Positions 37,830 through 48,635 of a stretch of 64,000 nt of DNA are shown here, piece after piece (position 1 is the first letter of the stretch; every line of letters begins with the position of its first letter). The notes under the pieces are model-generated. The model did not search any database, was not told the DNA's origin, and saw nothing but the letters and a program-made list of their open reading frames with translations. The position numbers and the translations under genes are program-made. Origin of the DNA: Vibrio cyclitrophicus (GTDB taxonomy: Bacteria; Pseudomonadota; Gammaproteobacteria; Enterobacterales; Vibrionaceae); the NCBI RefSeq assembly GCF_024347435.1, contig NZ_AP025480.1:1302001-1366000 (forward strand), given 5' to 3'.

Positions 37830-39125
37830 GTGAAGTGGATTCATAAGATTGTTATCTTTCTCGTTATCACAACGCTTGCCATTGTGCAGTATTACCGTGT
37901 GAGCGGGAGTCGTGTGATAACTGCTATTACTCCTGATAAATATGAATTTGTCGCAACTAGCGATAAAGTTGACAGGGGTATCAGTACCTCTCAAATATCT
38001 TTTAAAAATGGCCAGTATATTCTCGACTGTGAATTGAAAGAGTCTGAGTATCCGTGGCCTTATTGTGGCCTGTCAATTCGTATCAATCCAGACATTACCG
38101 CTGGCCTTGATCTTTCCCAATACCATACCTTCAGAGTCAATATTGATTATCATGCGGAAGCGGATTCTAGCGGTCGTTTGAGAACCTATCTACGCAATTA
38201 TAATCCTGCTTACTCTGTATCTGATGACGAATACACGCATAAGTATAATGGTATGGAGTTTTCACCTGGTGTAGATGGCGGTGTGATTGAGATTCCTATT
38301 GCTAACCTGCAGGTGATGACATGGTGGCTTGCCGATAACGATATTGCGCTAGAACATTCGGCTCCAGAATATTCAAATGTCAATATGGTTGAATTTGCGA
38401 CCGCCTCTGGAGCAAAATTAGGTCATCATCGAATTGTTATTCGCAGTATTGAATTTGAAGGATCCTATATATCAGCAGAAAGTTTGTTCTTAATCTTGCT
38501 GTTCATTTGGGTAGGCACAGGTACTGTATTTTTACTTTCTGAATTGCATCACTCACGCAAGCGTATGGTGATTGCAGAAAAAAGGCACCACCACCTTAAG
38601 AGTGTTAACCGTGCATTACGAGAGCAAAACTTTGAGTTTTCAGAGATGGCTCACCGAGATGAGTTAACAGGCATACTTAACCGACACGCGATCCGTGATT
38701 GGTTGAAGATGCAGTCTCAACAGGTGAAGCAAGGGCATGGGAAGCTAAGTATGTTGTACCTCGATATTGACTACTTCAAAAGTGTGAACGATAAGTACGG
38801 ACATCAGATGGGCGACCATATTTTACGTGAGTTTAGCATGGTAGTGGGTAGCTCGATCAGCGCTACCGACAAGTTAGTGAGGTGGGGCGGGGAAGAGTTT
38901 ATTGTTTTTTGTCCTGAGACAGACGCTGGAGAAGCGCAAAGAAAGGCAGAGAAAATAAGGCTTTTGGTTAGTCAACACCTATGGGTTCATGGCGACCCTC
39001 TTACTTGCAGTGTTGGTCTTGCCGAGATGAAGCAAGAGCGGGTGACAGAGACTATTGCTCGTGCTGATGAAGCTTTATATCAAGCGAAACATTCGGGTCG
39101 AAATCAGGTGTTCTTGAGTCACTAA
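37830..39125 (+). CDS. Membrane diguanylate cyclase
   Basis: 431 residues starting at GTG 37830. TM1 about 5-22, a periplasmic beta-rich domain about 30-215 (carbohydrate-binding-like look, unassigned), TM2 about 222-243 (LFLILLFIWVGTGTVFLL), a short coiled coil, then GGDEF about 270-430 with YLDIDYFKSVNDKYGHQMGD and active site VRWGGEEF. The inhibitory-site position reads SATD, not RxxD, five residues before the motif, so feedback control by product is probably lost. Confidence 0.9.
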   Translation: MKWIHKIVIFLVITTLAIVQYYRVSGSRVITAITPDKYEFVATSDKVDRGISTSQISFKNGQYILDCELKESEYPWPYCGLSIRINPDITAGLDLSQYHTFRVNIDYHAEADSSGRLRTYLRNYNPAYSVSDDEYTHKYNGMEFSPGVDGGVIEIPIANLQVMTWWLADNDIALEHSAPEYSNVNMVEFATASGAKLGHHRIVIRSIEFEGSYISAESLFLILLFIWVGTGTVFLLSELHHSRKRMVIAEKRHHHLKSVNRALREQNFEFSEMAHRDELTGILNRHAIRDWLKMQSQQVKQGHGKLSMLYLDIDYFKSVNDKYGHQMGDHILREFSMVVGSSISATDKLVRWGGEEFIVFCPETDAGEAQRKAEKIRLLVSQHLWVHGDPLTCSVGLAEMKQERVTETIARADEALYQAKHSGRNQVFLSH

Positions 39126-39158
39126 TCTGAGGTTGTTCCGATTGTGAAAAAACCATAA

Positions 39159-39356
39159 GTGAGTATGTGGCATCGCTATGGCTACCATTCTAAAAGCAAA
39201 AAAGGTGACGAAGAGCCACCAAAAGGTAAAAACGTTTATTTTTCTTACGATGCCCGCTCAACGCCCTCGTTCGTAGCGAATTTTGTTGAGCGGGCTGTTT
39301 TAGAAAGGCTGTATCAGGGAAACAGTAATCATCTTAGTTGGAGTATCACCAACTAG
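39159..39356 (+). CDS. Doubtful 65-residue ORF overlapping a large inverted repeat
   Basis: Starts GTG 39159 (ATG 39165). The product is polar, with no recognised domain. A perfect 11-bp inverted repeat lies inside the frame (39252-39295), so the ORF may be accidental around a terminator-like stem. It could also be a short real gene downstream of the GGDEF gene. Confidence 0.3.
   Translation: MSMWHRYGYHSKSKKGDEEPPKGKNVYFSYDARSTPSFVANFVERAVLERLYQGNSNHLSWSITN
39252..39300. terminator. 11-bp inverted repeat with 22-base loop
   Basis: GCCCGCTCAAC (39252-39262) and GTTGAGCGGGC (39285-39295) followed by TGTTTT. It sits between convergent genes and probably terminates the GGDEF transcript, but the long loop and broken T-run are unusual. 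Confidence 0.5.
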
Positions 39357-39366
39357 GCGTTTATGC

Positions 39367-40737
39367 TTACCAGAAAATCCAAGCGAACAATGTCAGAACT
39401 AGGATACAAACTAGGTTTAATACCATACCGATTCGCATCATCTCTTTCTGCTTGATGTGACCCGAGCCAAACACTATTGCGTTAGGTGGTGTCGCGACTG
39501 GCAACATGAAAGCACAAGAAGCGGCAACGGCAATTAGCGCCGATAAGATAACTGGAGACATACCTAGCGCTTCAGCAATAGTCGCAAATACAGGGACAAG
39601 CAGTGCTGCGCTTGCAGTGTTACTCGCAAATTCCGTTAGGAATACCACGAACGCTACCACCGCTAGAATCGTAAGAAGAACACCAGCTGTTTCTAAAAAT
39701 CCGCTTAGAGAGTGCGCTAGGAATACACTCGTTCCTGTCGCTTTAAGAATGTTACTTAAACAGATACCACCACCGAACAGGATAAGTACACCCCAGTCCG
39801 TTGTCTTCTCAACATCTTTCCATTCAACCGCTCTAGAAGCGCCAAGTAGTACAATTGCGCCAATCGCTACCAAGCTATCGAACTTAGAGAAGCCGCCGAT
39901 CATAGCATTGATTGGTTTACCGAATATCCAAAGCGTTACCGTTAGAAGGAAGATAGACAGTGTGATTTTCTTACTGTTTGTCCACTCAACAGGGGCATGG
40001 TCTAATTCGAATTTGTGGTCAAGTTTCGGCTTAGTCATGACGTACAAAATAATCATCGCGATTGGTAACAAGATCATTGAGATTGGTAGGCCAAGCGCCA
40101 TCCACTCAGTGAAGCTTAGGCCAACTTCTGCCGCCGCAATAGCGTTTGGTGGGCTACCAACCAAGGTTGCAATACCACCGATTGAAGCACAGTAAGCAAT
40201 ACCAAGTAGCACGAACACGTAGGTGTTGCGGTCTTCACTTTGGTCGACTTTGTTCATGATACCAAGAACAAGAGGAAGCATCATCGCTGTGGTGGCTGTG
40301 TTGGAGATCCACATTGATAGACCAGCACTCACACCAAACAACATGAATACGGCGACCGACATTCTGCCTTTTGCTATCAGTAATACTTTGTCGGCAATCG
40401 CTTTATCCAACTCCTGTTTGTTCAGTGCGGCTGCCAGTGCGAAGCCACCCATGAATAAAAAGATGATTGGGTTCGAAAAATTAGCCAGTGCTGCGGGCGT
40501 ATTGAACACACCAAACAAGACAGCCAATAGAGGAACAAGCAAAGCGGTGATGCTGACGTGAATCGCTTCGGTTAACCATAAAATAGCAACGAACACGAGA
40601 ATACTTAAACCCGTATTCACTTGTGCTTCGAATGGTAAGGTGTTGAGCAAGAGTGCAAATAGTGTGAAATTACCAATTAATATCATGCTGTTGCGGGTAA
40701 ACAACCAGTGTTTCAGTGTAGTAACAAGTGCCGTCAT
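39367..40737 (-). CDS. SLC13/DASS-family sodium:dicarboxylate symporter
   Basis: 456 residues, about 11-12 transmembrane helices. Paired signatures of the DASS family are visible: [15 protein letters not shown] with [17 protein letters not shown], and [14 protein letters not shown] with [15 protein letters not shown], the two inverted SNT/PPN sites for Na+ and carboxylate. Likely imports malate, succinate or fumarate. Two genes away is NAD-malic enzyme, which would consume malate. Confidence 0.9.
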   Translation of the reverse strand: MTALVTTLKHWLFTRNSMILIGNFTLFALLLNTLPFEAQVNTGLSILVFVAILWLTEAIHVSITALLVPLLAVLFGVFNTPAALANFSNPIIFLFMGGFALAAALNKQELDKAIADKVLLIAKGRMSVAVFMLFGVSAGLSMWISNTATTAMMLPLVLGIMNKVDQSEDRNTYVFVLLGIAYCASIGGIATLVGSPPNAIAAAEVGLSFTEWMALGLPISMILLPIAMIILYVMTKPKLDHKFELDHAPVEWTNSKKITLSIFLLTVTLWIFGKPINAMIGGFSKFDSLVAIGAIVLLGASRAVEWKDVEKTTDWGVLILFGGGICLSNILKATGTSVFLAHSLSGFLETAGVLLTILAVVAFVVFLTEFASNTASAALLVPVFATIAEALGMSPVILSALIAVAASCAFMLPVATPPNAIVFGSGHIKQKEMMRIGMVLNLVCILVLTLFAWIFW

Positions 40738-40935
40738 AAGACGCTCCTTTTGTTTATCCTCGTTTTATTGGTGTACTGACTTCATTGAGTAGTGCTTATT
40801 CTGTACGAGGTATATAGCTTGATGTAGGGTCGGACTTTGTTGGGGGAATGTTACTTAAGTTAAGAAAGGAGCGTTGGTGTGTTTTTGTGTAACAGTAGGG
40901 AAATGTGAGGCAACAAATTCAAAATGTGTAGGTTT

Positions 40936-41715
40936 CTACACATCGGGATCTGAAGGGTCTGTGATAGGGCTAGGAATAGGCAGTGTTTCTTGCTTAGGGC
41001 TGGGTTGAATTGGTTCTTTAGGTCCAAGGAATTTGGGTGCAGTACCAATAATATACAAATCAAGGAACGCTTTAGTTCGCGCGAACACTTCACGTAAACG
41101 TATGGTTGTTCCAGAGTGGTGAGTCGGACCTGAAACTGCCAAACATTGGGCGTGAATATCGTAAGAGCTTGCGATCAATAGTGCTCTTTCACAGTGGAAT
41201 TCCTGTGTGATAATTAAAAAGTTATCGGTATCGAAGATCTTTTTGGCGCGAACAATTGAATCTAAAGTTCTGAAACCAGCGTAATCGAGATTGATGCGTT
41301 CATCGGGCACACCGGCTTTTAATAAGTCACGTTTCATTGTCCACGGTTCGTTATAAGAACGATGAGCGTTATCGCCACTCAGTAGAAATTGCTCTACTTT
41401 TTCACGATCGAATAACTCAATAGCAGCGTCAATTCGATGTTTGTAGTATTCGTTGAGTGTTCTACCTAGGTATTTACTGGTACCAAGTACAACGGCAACT
41501 TCGCGCTCTGGCACATCATCGATATGGTAGATGATGCGATCTTTTGCTTGCCATGAAACCCAATAATCAATCGCAATAACCGCAGCACTACCTACTAAGA
41601 ACACGAGGAAAGCGCCAAACAGAAAACCTTGTAGTTTTTTGTAAGCTTTTTTTAAGTAGCTACGGAAAATGTGAGAATCAAATTTCACTCTCGGTATGGT
41701 CCTTTGGCTGAGCAT
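40936..41715 (-). CDS. SanA/YdcF-like DUF218 membrane protein
   Basis: About 259 residues from the ATG at 41715. The frame reaches 41802, but that lies inside the malic-enzyme terminator, so the later start is chosen. One N-terminal helix (FLFGAFLVFLVGSAAVIAIDYWV) anchors a DUF218 domain: AVVLGTSKYLGRTLNEYYKHRIDAA, FLLSGDNAHRSYNEPWTMK, ITQEFHCERALLIA. E. coli SanA affects vancomycin exclusion through the envelope. The C-terminal tail is Pro-rich. Confidence 0.87.
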   Translation of the reverse strand: MLSQRTIPRVKFDSHIFRSYLKKAYKKLQGFLFGAFLVFLVGSAAVIAIDYWVSWQAKDRIIYHIDDVPEREVAVVLGTSKYLGRTLNEYYKHRIDAAIELFDREKVEQFLLSGDNAHRSYNEPWTMKRDLLKAGVPDERINLDYAGFRTLDSIVRAKKIFDTDNFLIITQEFHCERALLIASSYDIHAQCLAVSGPTHHSGTTIRLREVFARTKAFLDLYIIGTAPKFLGPKEPIQPSPKQETLPIPSPITDPSDPDV

Positions 41716-41785
41716 TAATTTTTGAGTGCTCGATAATACCAAATAAAAATGAGAAAAATCAGCTAAAAAGACAAGACAGTGAAAA

Positions 41786-41813
41786 GAAAAAAGCCTCTGC
41801 ATTGGCAGAGGCT
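41786..41813 (-). terminator. Terminator of maeA
   Basis: AGCCTCTGC (41792-41800) and GCAGAGGCT (41805-41813); on the minus strand followed by six or more T's. Confidence 0.9.
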
Positions 41814-41860
41814 CTAGTAAGAGTCGTTAACGCTCTTTATTTAGAATACAGTTCAATTTA

Positions 41861-43549
41861 TTAGAACGCAGTACGCTTGTAGCGACGGTAAACCGGTTGC
41901 CAGAAATGTTGGTCAATTGCTTGTTGAAGAGCTTCATCTGTGATCTCTAACGCAACACCTTGTTCAATGGCTTTCTTACCAACGGCAAGAGCAATCTTCT
42001 TAGATACGGTGTGAATCTCTTCCAATGGTGGAAGTAACGCACCTGAACCATTGATGGCAAGTGGAGAACACGTAGCAAGAGCACGGCTTGATTCCATCAG
42101 CATCTCATCGGTGATACGTGAAGCGTTCACAGCCAATACACCAAGGCCAATACCAGGGAAGATGTAGCTGTTGTTACATTGAGCAATTGGGTAAGTAGTT
42201 CCGTTGTGAACCACTGGTTCAAATGGGCTACCTGTTGCAACAAGAGCTTGGCCATCAGTCCAACGAATAATGTCGTTTGGTGTCGCTTCAACACGGCTTG
42301 TTGGGTTCGACAGTGGGAATATAATAGGGCGCTCACAGTGAAGGTTCATCTCTTTGATGACTTCTTTGCTGAATAGACCCGGAGCACCAGATACACCAAC
42401 TAATACGGTTGGTTTAGCGTGGCGAACAACGTCTAGTAGAGAGAAACCAGTACCGTCACTTTCCCAATCTTTAGTGTTAGCGTTGGTTTGAACCAAACGC
42501 TGTTGGAAATCAAGCAAGTTTTGCATGCCTTCCTGTAGCAGACCCCAACGGTCAACCATGTATACTTGAGAGCGAGCTTGTGCATCGCTGATACCTTCAG
42601 ATACCATTTGTGCGATGATCGCTTCTGCAATACCACAACCTGCAGAACCCGCACCTAAGAAGGTTATTCGTTGATCTGACAGTTTGCTGTTTGCTGCTTT
42701 ACATGCTGCAAGTAGAGAACCAACCGTTACCGCTGCTGTACCTTGGATATCATCGTTGAAACAACAGATGCGATCTTTATAACGCTCAAGTAGAGGCATT
42801 GCGTTCTTTTGTGCGAAATCTTCGAACTGAACTAATGCATCTGGCCAGCGACGTTGAACCGCTTGGATGAACTCTTCAACGAATGCGTCGTAGTCGGCAC
42901 CTGTAATACGAGGATGACGCCAACCCATGTACATTGGATCTGCAAGACGTTGAGGGTTGTTAGTACCCACATCGAGCACGATTGGTAGCATGTAAGCTGG
43001 GCTGATACCGCCACAAGCTGTGTAAAGCGCTAGCTTACCAATTGGAATACCCATGCCACCGATGCCTTGGTCTCCCAAACCAAGAATGCGTTCACCGTCC
43101 GTAACCACGATAACTTTAACGTTGTGGTTTGTCGCATTATTCAGTAGATCATCGATACGATCGCGATTCGGGTATGAGATAAACAGACCACGGCCACGAC
43201 GATAAATATTTGAGAAGTTCTCACATGCTGCGCCAACTGTTGGCGTGTAAATGATAGGCATCATTTCAGAGATGTGGTTTTGAACTAAACGATAAAAAAG
43301 CGTTTCATTAGTGTCTTGGATGTTACGTAGGTAAATATGCTTATCCATATCACTTTCGAAGTTACAATATTGTTTGTATGCACGTCCAACTTGCTCTTGG
43401 ATTGTTTCGGTTGTTTCCGGTAACAAGCCTTCAAGGTTGAAAGAACTGCGCTCTTCAGCAGAGAATGCGCTGCCTTTGTTAAGAAGAGGGGTACTTAGTA
43501 AAGCAGGACCAGCATAAGGGATATACAGAGGGCGTTTATCGTTGTTCAT
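41861..43549 (-). CDS. maeA: NAD-dependent malic enzyme
   Basis: 562 residues, standard for the bacterial SfcA type. Landmarks: catalytic Tyr in [21 protein letters not shown], malate/metal region [20 protein letters not shown], metal ligands [12 protein letters not shown], Rossmann [12 protein letters not shown], and [14 protein letters not shown]. Oxidatively decarboxylates malate to pyruvate in the cytoplasm, making NADH. Neighbours on the same strand are the SanA-like gene and a dicarboxylate transporter. Confidence 0.96.
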   Translation of the reverse strand: MNNDKRPLYIPYAGPALLSTPLLNKGSAFSAEERSSFNLEGLLPETTETIQEQVGRAYKQYCNFESDMDKHIYLRNIQDTNETLFYRLVQNHISEMMPIIYTPTVGAACENFSNIYRRGRGLFISYPNRDRIDDLLNNATNHNVKVIVVTDGERILGLGDQGIGGMGIPIGKLALYTACGGISPAYMLPIVLDVGTNNPQRLADPMYMGWRHPRITGADYDAFVEEFIQAVQRRWPDALVQFEDFAQKNAMPLLERYKDRICCFNDDIQGTAAVTVGSLLAACKAANSKLSDQRITFLGAGSAGCGIAEAIIAQMVSEGISDAQARSQVYMVDRWGLLQEGMQNLLDFQQRLVQTNANTKDWESDGTGFSLLDVVRHAKPTVLVGVSGAPGLFSKEVIKEMNLHCERPIIFPLSNPTSRVEATPNDIIRWTDGQALVATGSPFEPVVHNGTTYPIAQCNNSYIFPGIGLGVLAVNASRITDEMLMESSRALATCSPLAINGSGALLPPLEEIHTVSKKIALAVGKKAIEQGVALEITDEALQQAIDQHFWQPVYRRYKRTAF

Positions 43550-43733
43550 TGGATGCCTAATATGGGAGAAAGGGTAACTGAAAAATGATAACGGTTTAGT
43601 TATTCAATTGTAAATAGTTTCCCTCCGATCTGAGCAAACAAAATGATATTCTTACCTATGTCCCACACTTATCGAATTTGAATGCCATAATTCGTTATAC
43701 TTTGCTCACATTTTTTCGCGACGCTTCCTTTTT
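43550..43733. promoter_or_regulatory. Divergent promoter region maeA/helicase
   Basis: 184 AT-rich bases between divergently transcribed genes. No operator recognised. Confidence 0.4.
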
Positions 43734-46118
43734 ATGTCTCTACTTCCCATCGATTCTTATCAAAATGCATTCCACGATCAAATCGGCAGTTCTCACCTCG
43801 TAGTCGAAGCAGAAACCGGATCGGGCAAATCAACACGTTTACCGGTGTGGGCGTCTCAGCATGGGCGAGTACTTGTGGTAGAGCCAAGACGAATCGCCTG
43901 TACGTCATTAGCTAAATACCTCGCACAGCAATCGGGTGAGAAGTTGGGTAGCAAGGTCGGCTACGCCATTAAGCTTGAATCTGAATATAGCGAGCAAACC
44001 GATGTGGTTTTTGTGGCTCCCGGAATCGCATTGCGTTGGTTATCTGAAGATGGACTTGCTAGTTTCGATGTCATTGTGGTGGATGAATTTCACGAGAGGC
44101 GCTGGGATATTGATCTGCTGGTGGCGATTCTGAAACAAAAAGCGAGTCATCGTTTGGTGATCACTTCTGCCACCATTGAAGGTGAGCGCCTTGCTCACTA
44201 TCTGAATGCGAATCGAATAAGCTGTGAAGGCCGAACTTATCAAGTTGCTATTGAAAATAGGGCGAATGAATCAAGAGTATTACCCGATATTCGACATCTA
44301 GAGCAACGTATTGCTGAAGAAGTGAATCACCAACTGATCGCTTCTCGTGGCGATATTTTGGTTTTCCTGCCGGGTAAAAAAGAGATCGTGCATTGTGAGC
44401 AAACCTTGGCAAAGAATCCAGATATCCAAGTTGTTAAATTGCATGCATCAGTGAGTGATAAAGAACGAGGTTTAGCGCTCTCTGGTCGTAATATCGATAC
44501 TAAAAATGACGGCGACAGTTTACGAAAAGTCATTTTGGCGACCAACGTTGCTGAAACCTCACTAACTATACCCGACATAGGTGTGGTGATAGATTCAGGG
44601 TTAGAAAGACGCACCGTTCAACGAAACGGAAGAACGACACTGATGCTTAAATCGATATCACGAGCGAGTGCCAAGCAACGAGCTGGCCGCGCGGGTAGGG
44701 TGATGGATGGTGTCTGTGTTCGTCTATATGGCGAGCATGCGGCGTTAGAATTAGTCACACCACCTGAACTGCAACGTGAAGAATTAACAGAACCTATGTT
44801 GGCCGCGGCATGTTGTGGTGCTCCGCTTGAGAGCTTGTCCTTCCTTGACCCTATTCCAGAGAAGTCATTAAATAGCGCGACTCAAACCTTGCTTACGATG
44901 GAGGCGATTAATACCGACCATCAAATTACCGAGCATGGAAAGAAACTTTACCCGCTGCCAATTGATGCCTTGTATGCCGATATTGTTACTCGAATTAAAA
45001 ACAAAGCATTAAAAGAGGCGATGGTGGATCTCACGGCAGCGCTTTCAGTTCCGGCTCGTCTATACCAATTACCTAATAATGCAGACCATTTGGAAGCACT
45101 CGCTCAACAAGAGAAAGAAGGATGTGATTTATCCCTGTTAATTCAGATTGTACGCGGTCGTGATTATCCACATTTAGAAATAGATAAGCAGGCATTGAAT
45201 GAAGCTCAAGGGTTGGCGACGCAAATGCGTGAGGTGTTTGAGCTTCCTCAGTTAGAAGTCGCGTCACGTTTCCAACGCATTGAACTGCTTAAGACTATTG
45301 TTAATTTACATCCTGAGCTCGTGTTTGTGCGCCGACTGAAGAGGAAAGAAGCCTTTGCCAACGGGATGTTAGAAGTAGTACTCGGTCGCCAGAATCGTTT
45401 CCCTGACAATGCGCAAGCTATGTTGGTGTTGGACACTCACAGCTTACCGGGTCGTGGTGTGAAGCAAACACTGATCTTAGCTACGACCACTGCGCCTATT
45501 CCTTTAGAACTCGTTGTTGAAGCAGATTTGGGTGAATGGCAGCAAAGTGAAACCGTGGTCAATGACGAGGGCGTGTTTACTGAAATGGCATTGGTGTACG
45601 CTGGCCGCACGATTACGACTAAGCTGGTAGCGGCAGAAGGACCGTTGTCTTTAAAGCCTATCGTTGATCTCGTGGTAAGCGGTGCTCAGCTTCCTGGTTT
45701 TGCAGAGGCCCGTACTCAAGAGATTAAGCATTGGCAGCTTTACGTCAAACTCGGGCTAGATGAGCAGACTCAATTTACACCAGAGATCGAGCAATTGAGC
45801 TTTGAACTATGGCTTATAGAACAACTGGAAGTGTTAGGCGTGACGGATGTCAGCGAGCTGGAAATGTTTGAACATAACGACATTCCCTTTGATGGTATAC
45901 CTGCTTGGCTGTATAACGAGTTCTCAGAAAAATATCCGTTTTCATTGTGCCTTGCCGACTTGCAGCTTGAGGTGGAATACTTGACTGGAAGGAAGCTGAT
46001 TTACGTGCATTATCAATCGGGTAGTCGGAAGTTATCACCAAAACGCTGGGAGTTGCCTACATGGTCTGGATGGCGTATTCAGTACAAAAAAGCGAGCCGA
46101 ATAATTGATATAAAATAG
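43734..46118 (+). CDS. DExH-box RNA helicase, HrpB-like
   Basis: 794 residues. Helicase motifs: I AETGSGKST (about 26-34), II DEFH, III SAT, VI QRAGRAGR; then a helicase-associated (HA2) region and a C-terminal HrpB-like segment (FPDNAQAMLVLDTHSLPGRG). Motif II is DEFH rather than DEAH. It may be HrpB itself or a paralogue. RNA substrate unknown. Confidence 0.85.
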   Translation: MSLLPIDSYQNAFHDQIGSSHLVVEAETGSGKSTRLPVWASQHGRVLVVEPRRIACTSLAKYLAQQSGEKLGSKVGYAIKLESEYSEQTDVVFVAPGIALRWLSEDGLASFDVIVVDEFHERRWDIDLLVAILKQKASHRLVITSATIEGERLAHYLNANRISCEGRTYQVAIENRANESRVLPDIRHLEQRIAEEVNHQLIASRGDILVFLPGKKEIVHCEQTLAKNPDIQVVKLHASVSDKERGLALSGRNIDTKNDGDSLRKVILATNVAETSLTIPDIGVVIDSGLERRTVQRNGRTTLMLKSISRASAKQRAGRAGRVMDGVCVRLYGEHAALELVTPPELQREELTEPMLAAACCGAPLESLSFLDPIPEKSLNSATQTLLTMEAINTDHQITEHGKKLYPLPIDALYADIVTRIKNKALKEAMVDLTAALSVPARLYQLPNNADHLEALAQQEKEGCDLSLLIQIVRGRDYPHLEIDKQALNEAQGLATQMREVFELPQLEVASRFQRIELLKTIVNLHPELVFVRRLKRKEAFANGMLEVVLGRQNRFPDNAQAMLVLDTHSLPGRGVKQTLILATTTAPIPLELVVEADLGEWQQSETVVNDEGVFTEMALVYAGRTITTKLVAAEGPLSLKPIVDLVVSGAQLPGFAEARTQEIKHWQLYVKLGLDEQTQFTPEIEQLSFELWLIEQLEVLGVTDVSELEMFEHNDIPFDGIPAWLYNEFSEKYPFSLCLADLQLEVEYLTGRKLIYVHYQSGSRKLSPKRWELPTWSGWRIQYKKASRIIDIK

Positions 46119-46321
46119 ATGGATAAGTTTTATCTCTAAAATATTAATCAAATAGGCGCATATATTATTTTTCAGTGCTTATTATGTTACGGTTTTGATT
46201 TTTATATGCCTTTTTAACCAATCAAAAGGTCATAAAAGACTATTCTTCTATATCCTATTGCTATAAAGAAAAAGTTGATAGATATTGAGTATATTGTGTT
46301 GCCAAAGTGTCGGGGGACATC

Positions 46322-46699
46322 ATGGATAAACAGGAAGAGACGCGTGTAGAGTTCGATTACACAACATTTCTTGGCGCCTCATGCAGTAAAAAGTGGACTT
46401 TTCTGGAAGCTCTTACCACAATTGCGCCAGTGTTCAGTACCGTCTGGCGAGATAGCATCAAAGAGTTGGGCACCCCAGAAGATCGTTTATGGCAGATGGC
46501 ATTGAAATCAATGTCTACACGTAAAAGCGATGAATCAAATATTGTTACCTTGCTTAAACTTGCCAAACTAGAAGGGATCAACGAACTCAAAGTTGTGATG
46601 CCTTATTCTCTTGAAGAAGAGCAGATCGAATATATCGAATCACGTAGTCACTTAATGATTGCGGGAAATACTGGAGAAGAGCTTACCATTAAGCTTTAG
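46322..46699 (+). CDS. Conserved-looking small protein of unknown function
   Basis: 125 residues from the ATG at 46322, favoured by GGGGGA at 46311-46316; the frame opens at 46307. Acidic, helix-rich, no signal or membrane segment, no domain recognised. Residues FLGASCSKKWTFLEAL and LGTPEDRLWQMALKSMST look foldable. It ends before the bidirectional terminator at 46764-46793. Confidence 0.7.
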   Translation: MDKQEETRVEFDYTTFLGASCSKKWTFLEALTTIAPVFSTVWRDSIKELGTPEDRLWQMALKSMSTRKSDESNIVTLLKLAKLEGINELKVVMPYSLEEEQIEYIESRSHLMIAGNTGEELTIKL

Positions 46700-46763
46700 C
46701 GACCAGTTTCAGCCATCAGTTTTAACCTACACTAAAAGTGTTCGGCAACTTATCAACAGACAT

Positions 46764-46793
46764 AAAAAGGGCCTCAATGTTGAGGCCCTTTTT
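46764..46793. terminator. Bidirectional terminator
   Basis: AAAAAGGGCCTCAA (46764-46777) and TTGAGGCCCTTTTT (46780-46793), a perfect 14-bp stem between convergent genes. Confidence 0.93.
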
Positions 46794-46824
46794 GTATCCA
46801 AGCTGTATTAGTCATCTAGCGTAA

Positions 46825-47928
46825 TTAATCGATCAGTCCGTAGTCGGCACGTAATACATCGATGATCTCTTGCTTAGGGTTTTCACTCAGTACTATCTCT
46901 GCACCGGTGATTTTCGCTGCGATATCAAGGTAAGTACGAGAAAGAGACATCAATGCATCCAAAGGAAGTTCATTGTCACGAGCTAGAGCTTCACGTTCTG
47001 GCATACGCTCTTTGTTCAACAGAATGTCTGCATCAGGGAAGTAGTTAAGTAAGAACTGACGGAAACCTTCTTTTGAGTTCTCGACGATGTTGCCTTTGTT
47101 GTATTCTTGAGTATCCCAAATACGAGATGAATCAGGTGTACCGACCTCATCCATATAGATAAGCTTTTCTTTACCTTGAGCATCGTTTACATAACCGAAC
47201 TCAAATTTAGTATCAACAAAGATTTGATCGACGTTTGCGAGTGCTTGGCTAATTACGTTGAAGCCTTCTTTTAGAAGTTTTTCGTAATGCGTAATGTCAC
47301 TGGCTTGAGTAAAGTTGAACGCAGCGAAGTTGTCTTCGATGTTGTTACGTGTGATGTTCACATCGTCAGCTTCTGGTACGCCAGGGATGCCTTTCAAAAT
47401 CCCTTTTGTTGAAGGTGTGATCAGCAGTTCAGGTAGCTTCTTGTCTTTCTCTAGGCCTTCAGGCATCTCGATGCCGCAGAATTCACGTTCGCCGTTTGCG
47501 TATGCACGCCACATTGAACCTGTGATGTATTGACGACAAATCGCTTCAATCATTACTGGACGAGCTTTTTGAACAATCCATACGAATGGGTGAGGGATAT
47601 CAAGAATATGACTGTCAGCAAGCCCGTTGTCTTTAAACAATTTGAACCAGTGATTAGAGATAGCATTCAGAGCTGCTCCTTTCCCCGGAACACCTTTAAG
47701 ATTCCCTTCACCGCGCCAGATACAATCAAACGCAGAGATACGGTCACTGATCACCATGATGGCTAAAGGCGCATCCGGTGCTACGTCGTAGCCTTTGTCT
47801 TTAATTAGTCGTTGGCTATCTTCTTCAGTTAACCAGTAGACTGAGCGAACTTTGCCGCTGTGGACAGGTTTGTCAGTACGGATTGGTAGGTCATCATTTA
47901 CGGCAAGAACTTGATCAGCAAGGCTCAT
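46825..47928 (-). CDS. purC: Phosphoribosylaminoimidazolesuccinocarboxamide synthase
   Basis: 367 residues, the longer SAICAR synthetase type of vibrios and related bacteria. Landmarks: [10 protein letters not shown] near the start, [35 protein letters not shown] and [15 protein letters not shown]. Joins aspartate to CAIR with ATP in de novo purine synthesis. Monocistronic, with the terminator shared with the gene at 46322. Confidence 0.96.
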   Translation of the reverse strand: MSLADQVLAVNDDLPIRTDKPVHSGKVRSVYWLTEEDSQRLIKDKGYDVAPDAPLAIMVISDRISAFDCIWRGEGNLKGVPGKGAALNAISNHWFKLFKDNGLADSHILDIPHPFVWIVQKARPVMIEAICRQYITGSMWRAYANGEREFCGIEMPEGLEKDKKLPELLITPSTKGILKGIPGVPEADDVNITRNNIEDNFAAFNFTQASDITHYEKLLKEGFNVISQALANVDQIFVDTKFEFGYVNDAQGKEKLIYMDEVGTPDSSRIWDTQEYNKGNIVENSKEGFRQFLLNYFPDADILLNKERMPEREALARDNELPLDALMSLSRTYLDIAAKITGAEIVLSENPKQEIIDVLRADYGLID

Positions 47929-48190
47929 TTAGACATTCCTATCTTTTATCAAACGTCATACAGAGAAGTGCGGTGTGCACATGATTAGACGGGCATTATA
48001 CCCAATCTAGTCTTTGCTTCCAGAGAAAAAGCAATCGATTGCTAAATCTATTAATCAAATAAAAACCCCCCGCCTAACGACCCGCTTAAAAATTGGCGAA
48101 TTGTAGGGCAGGGGAAGGCAGTCTATTGGCTGTGTTTTGGAGCTATGTTATCGAGCTATGTTTGTTAGCTAAATTGTTAAGCGAGGTGGC

Positions 48191-48598
48191 TTAGTGAATG
48201 CGTTCTGAATTGTCATCGATGAAGAACACTTCGCATTGAAAGCGTTGTCCTAACATTCTTAGATACTGTTGGCTGAATGAGTCGATAGAAGCACTTGCAA
48301 CGATTGCGCTCGCATTCTTAGAGCGAATAGCTTTCTCGACTGTTTCTACTTCAGTCATTTGGTGAGAGGCTTTCATATGAATAACGCGGTCACAGCAAAC
48401 ATTATGTTGCTTCAGCTGCTTAGCGGATGGTCTCGGTGTTTGAGCCGTAAACAGTAACCACTGATGTTGATTGGACAGCAACGCCATTCTAGCGAACAAC
48501 GCTTCCTCGTTTGAATTTTTGCTTTTACGAGAAACTGATGTAAATACGCAGTGAACTAGCGGGCTAGAGTGTTGGGCTTTAACGTGTGCTTGAATCAT
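48191..48598 (-). CDS. sulA: SOS cell-division inhibitor SulA
   Basis: 135 residues. The central segment MALLSNQHQWLLFTAQTPRPSAKQLKQHNV matches the SulA family's FtsZ-facing region (WLLFTAQT…P). A LexA box stands 22 bases upstream. SulA blocks FtsZ polymerisation after DNA damage. The C-terminus (FFIDDNSERIH) ends in a His, as in Lon-degraded SulA, though degradation is not shown. Confidence 0.85.
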   Translation of the reverse strand: MIQAHVKAQHSSPLVHCVFTSVSRKSKNSNEEALFARMALLSNQHQWLLFTAQTPRPSAKQLKQHNVCCDRVIHMKASHQMTEVETVEKAIRSKNASAIVASASIDSFSQQYLRMLGQRFQCEVFFIDDNSERIH

Positions 48599-48619
48599 TT
48601 TGCTGTCCTTATATACATG

Positions 48620-48635
48620 CTGTATGTGTATACAG
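48620..48635 (-). promoter_or_regulatory. LexA box of sulA
   Basis: CTGTATGTGTATACAG fits CTGT-N8-ACAG exactly, 22 bases upstream of the start. Confidence 0.88.
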
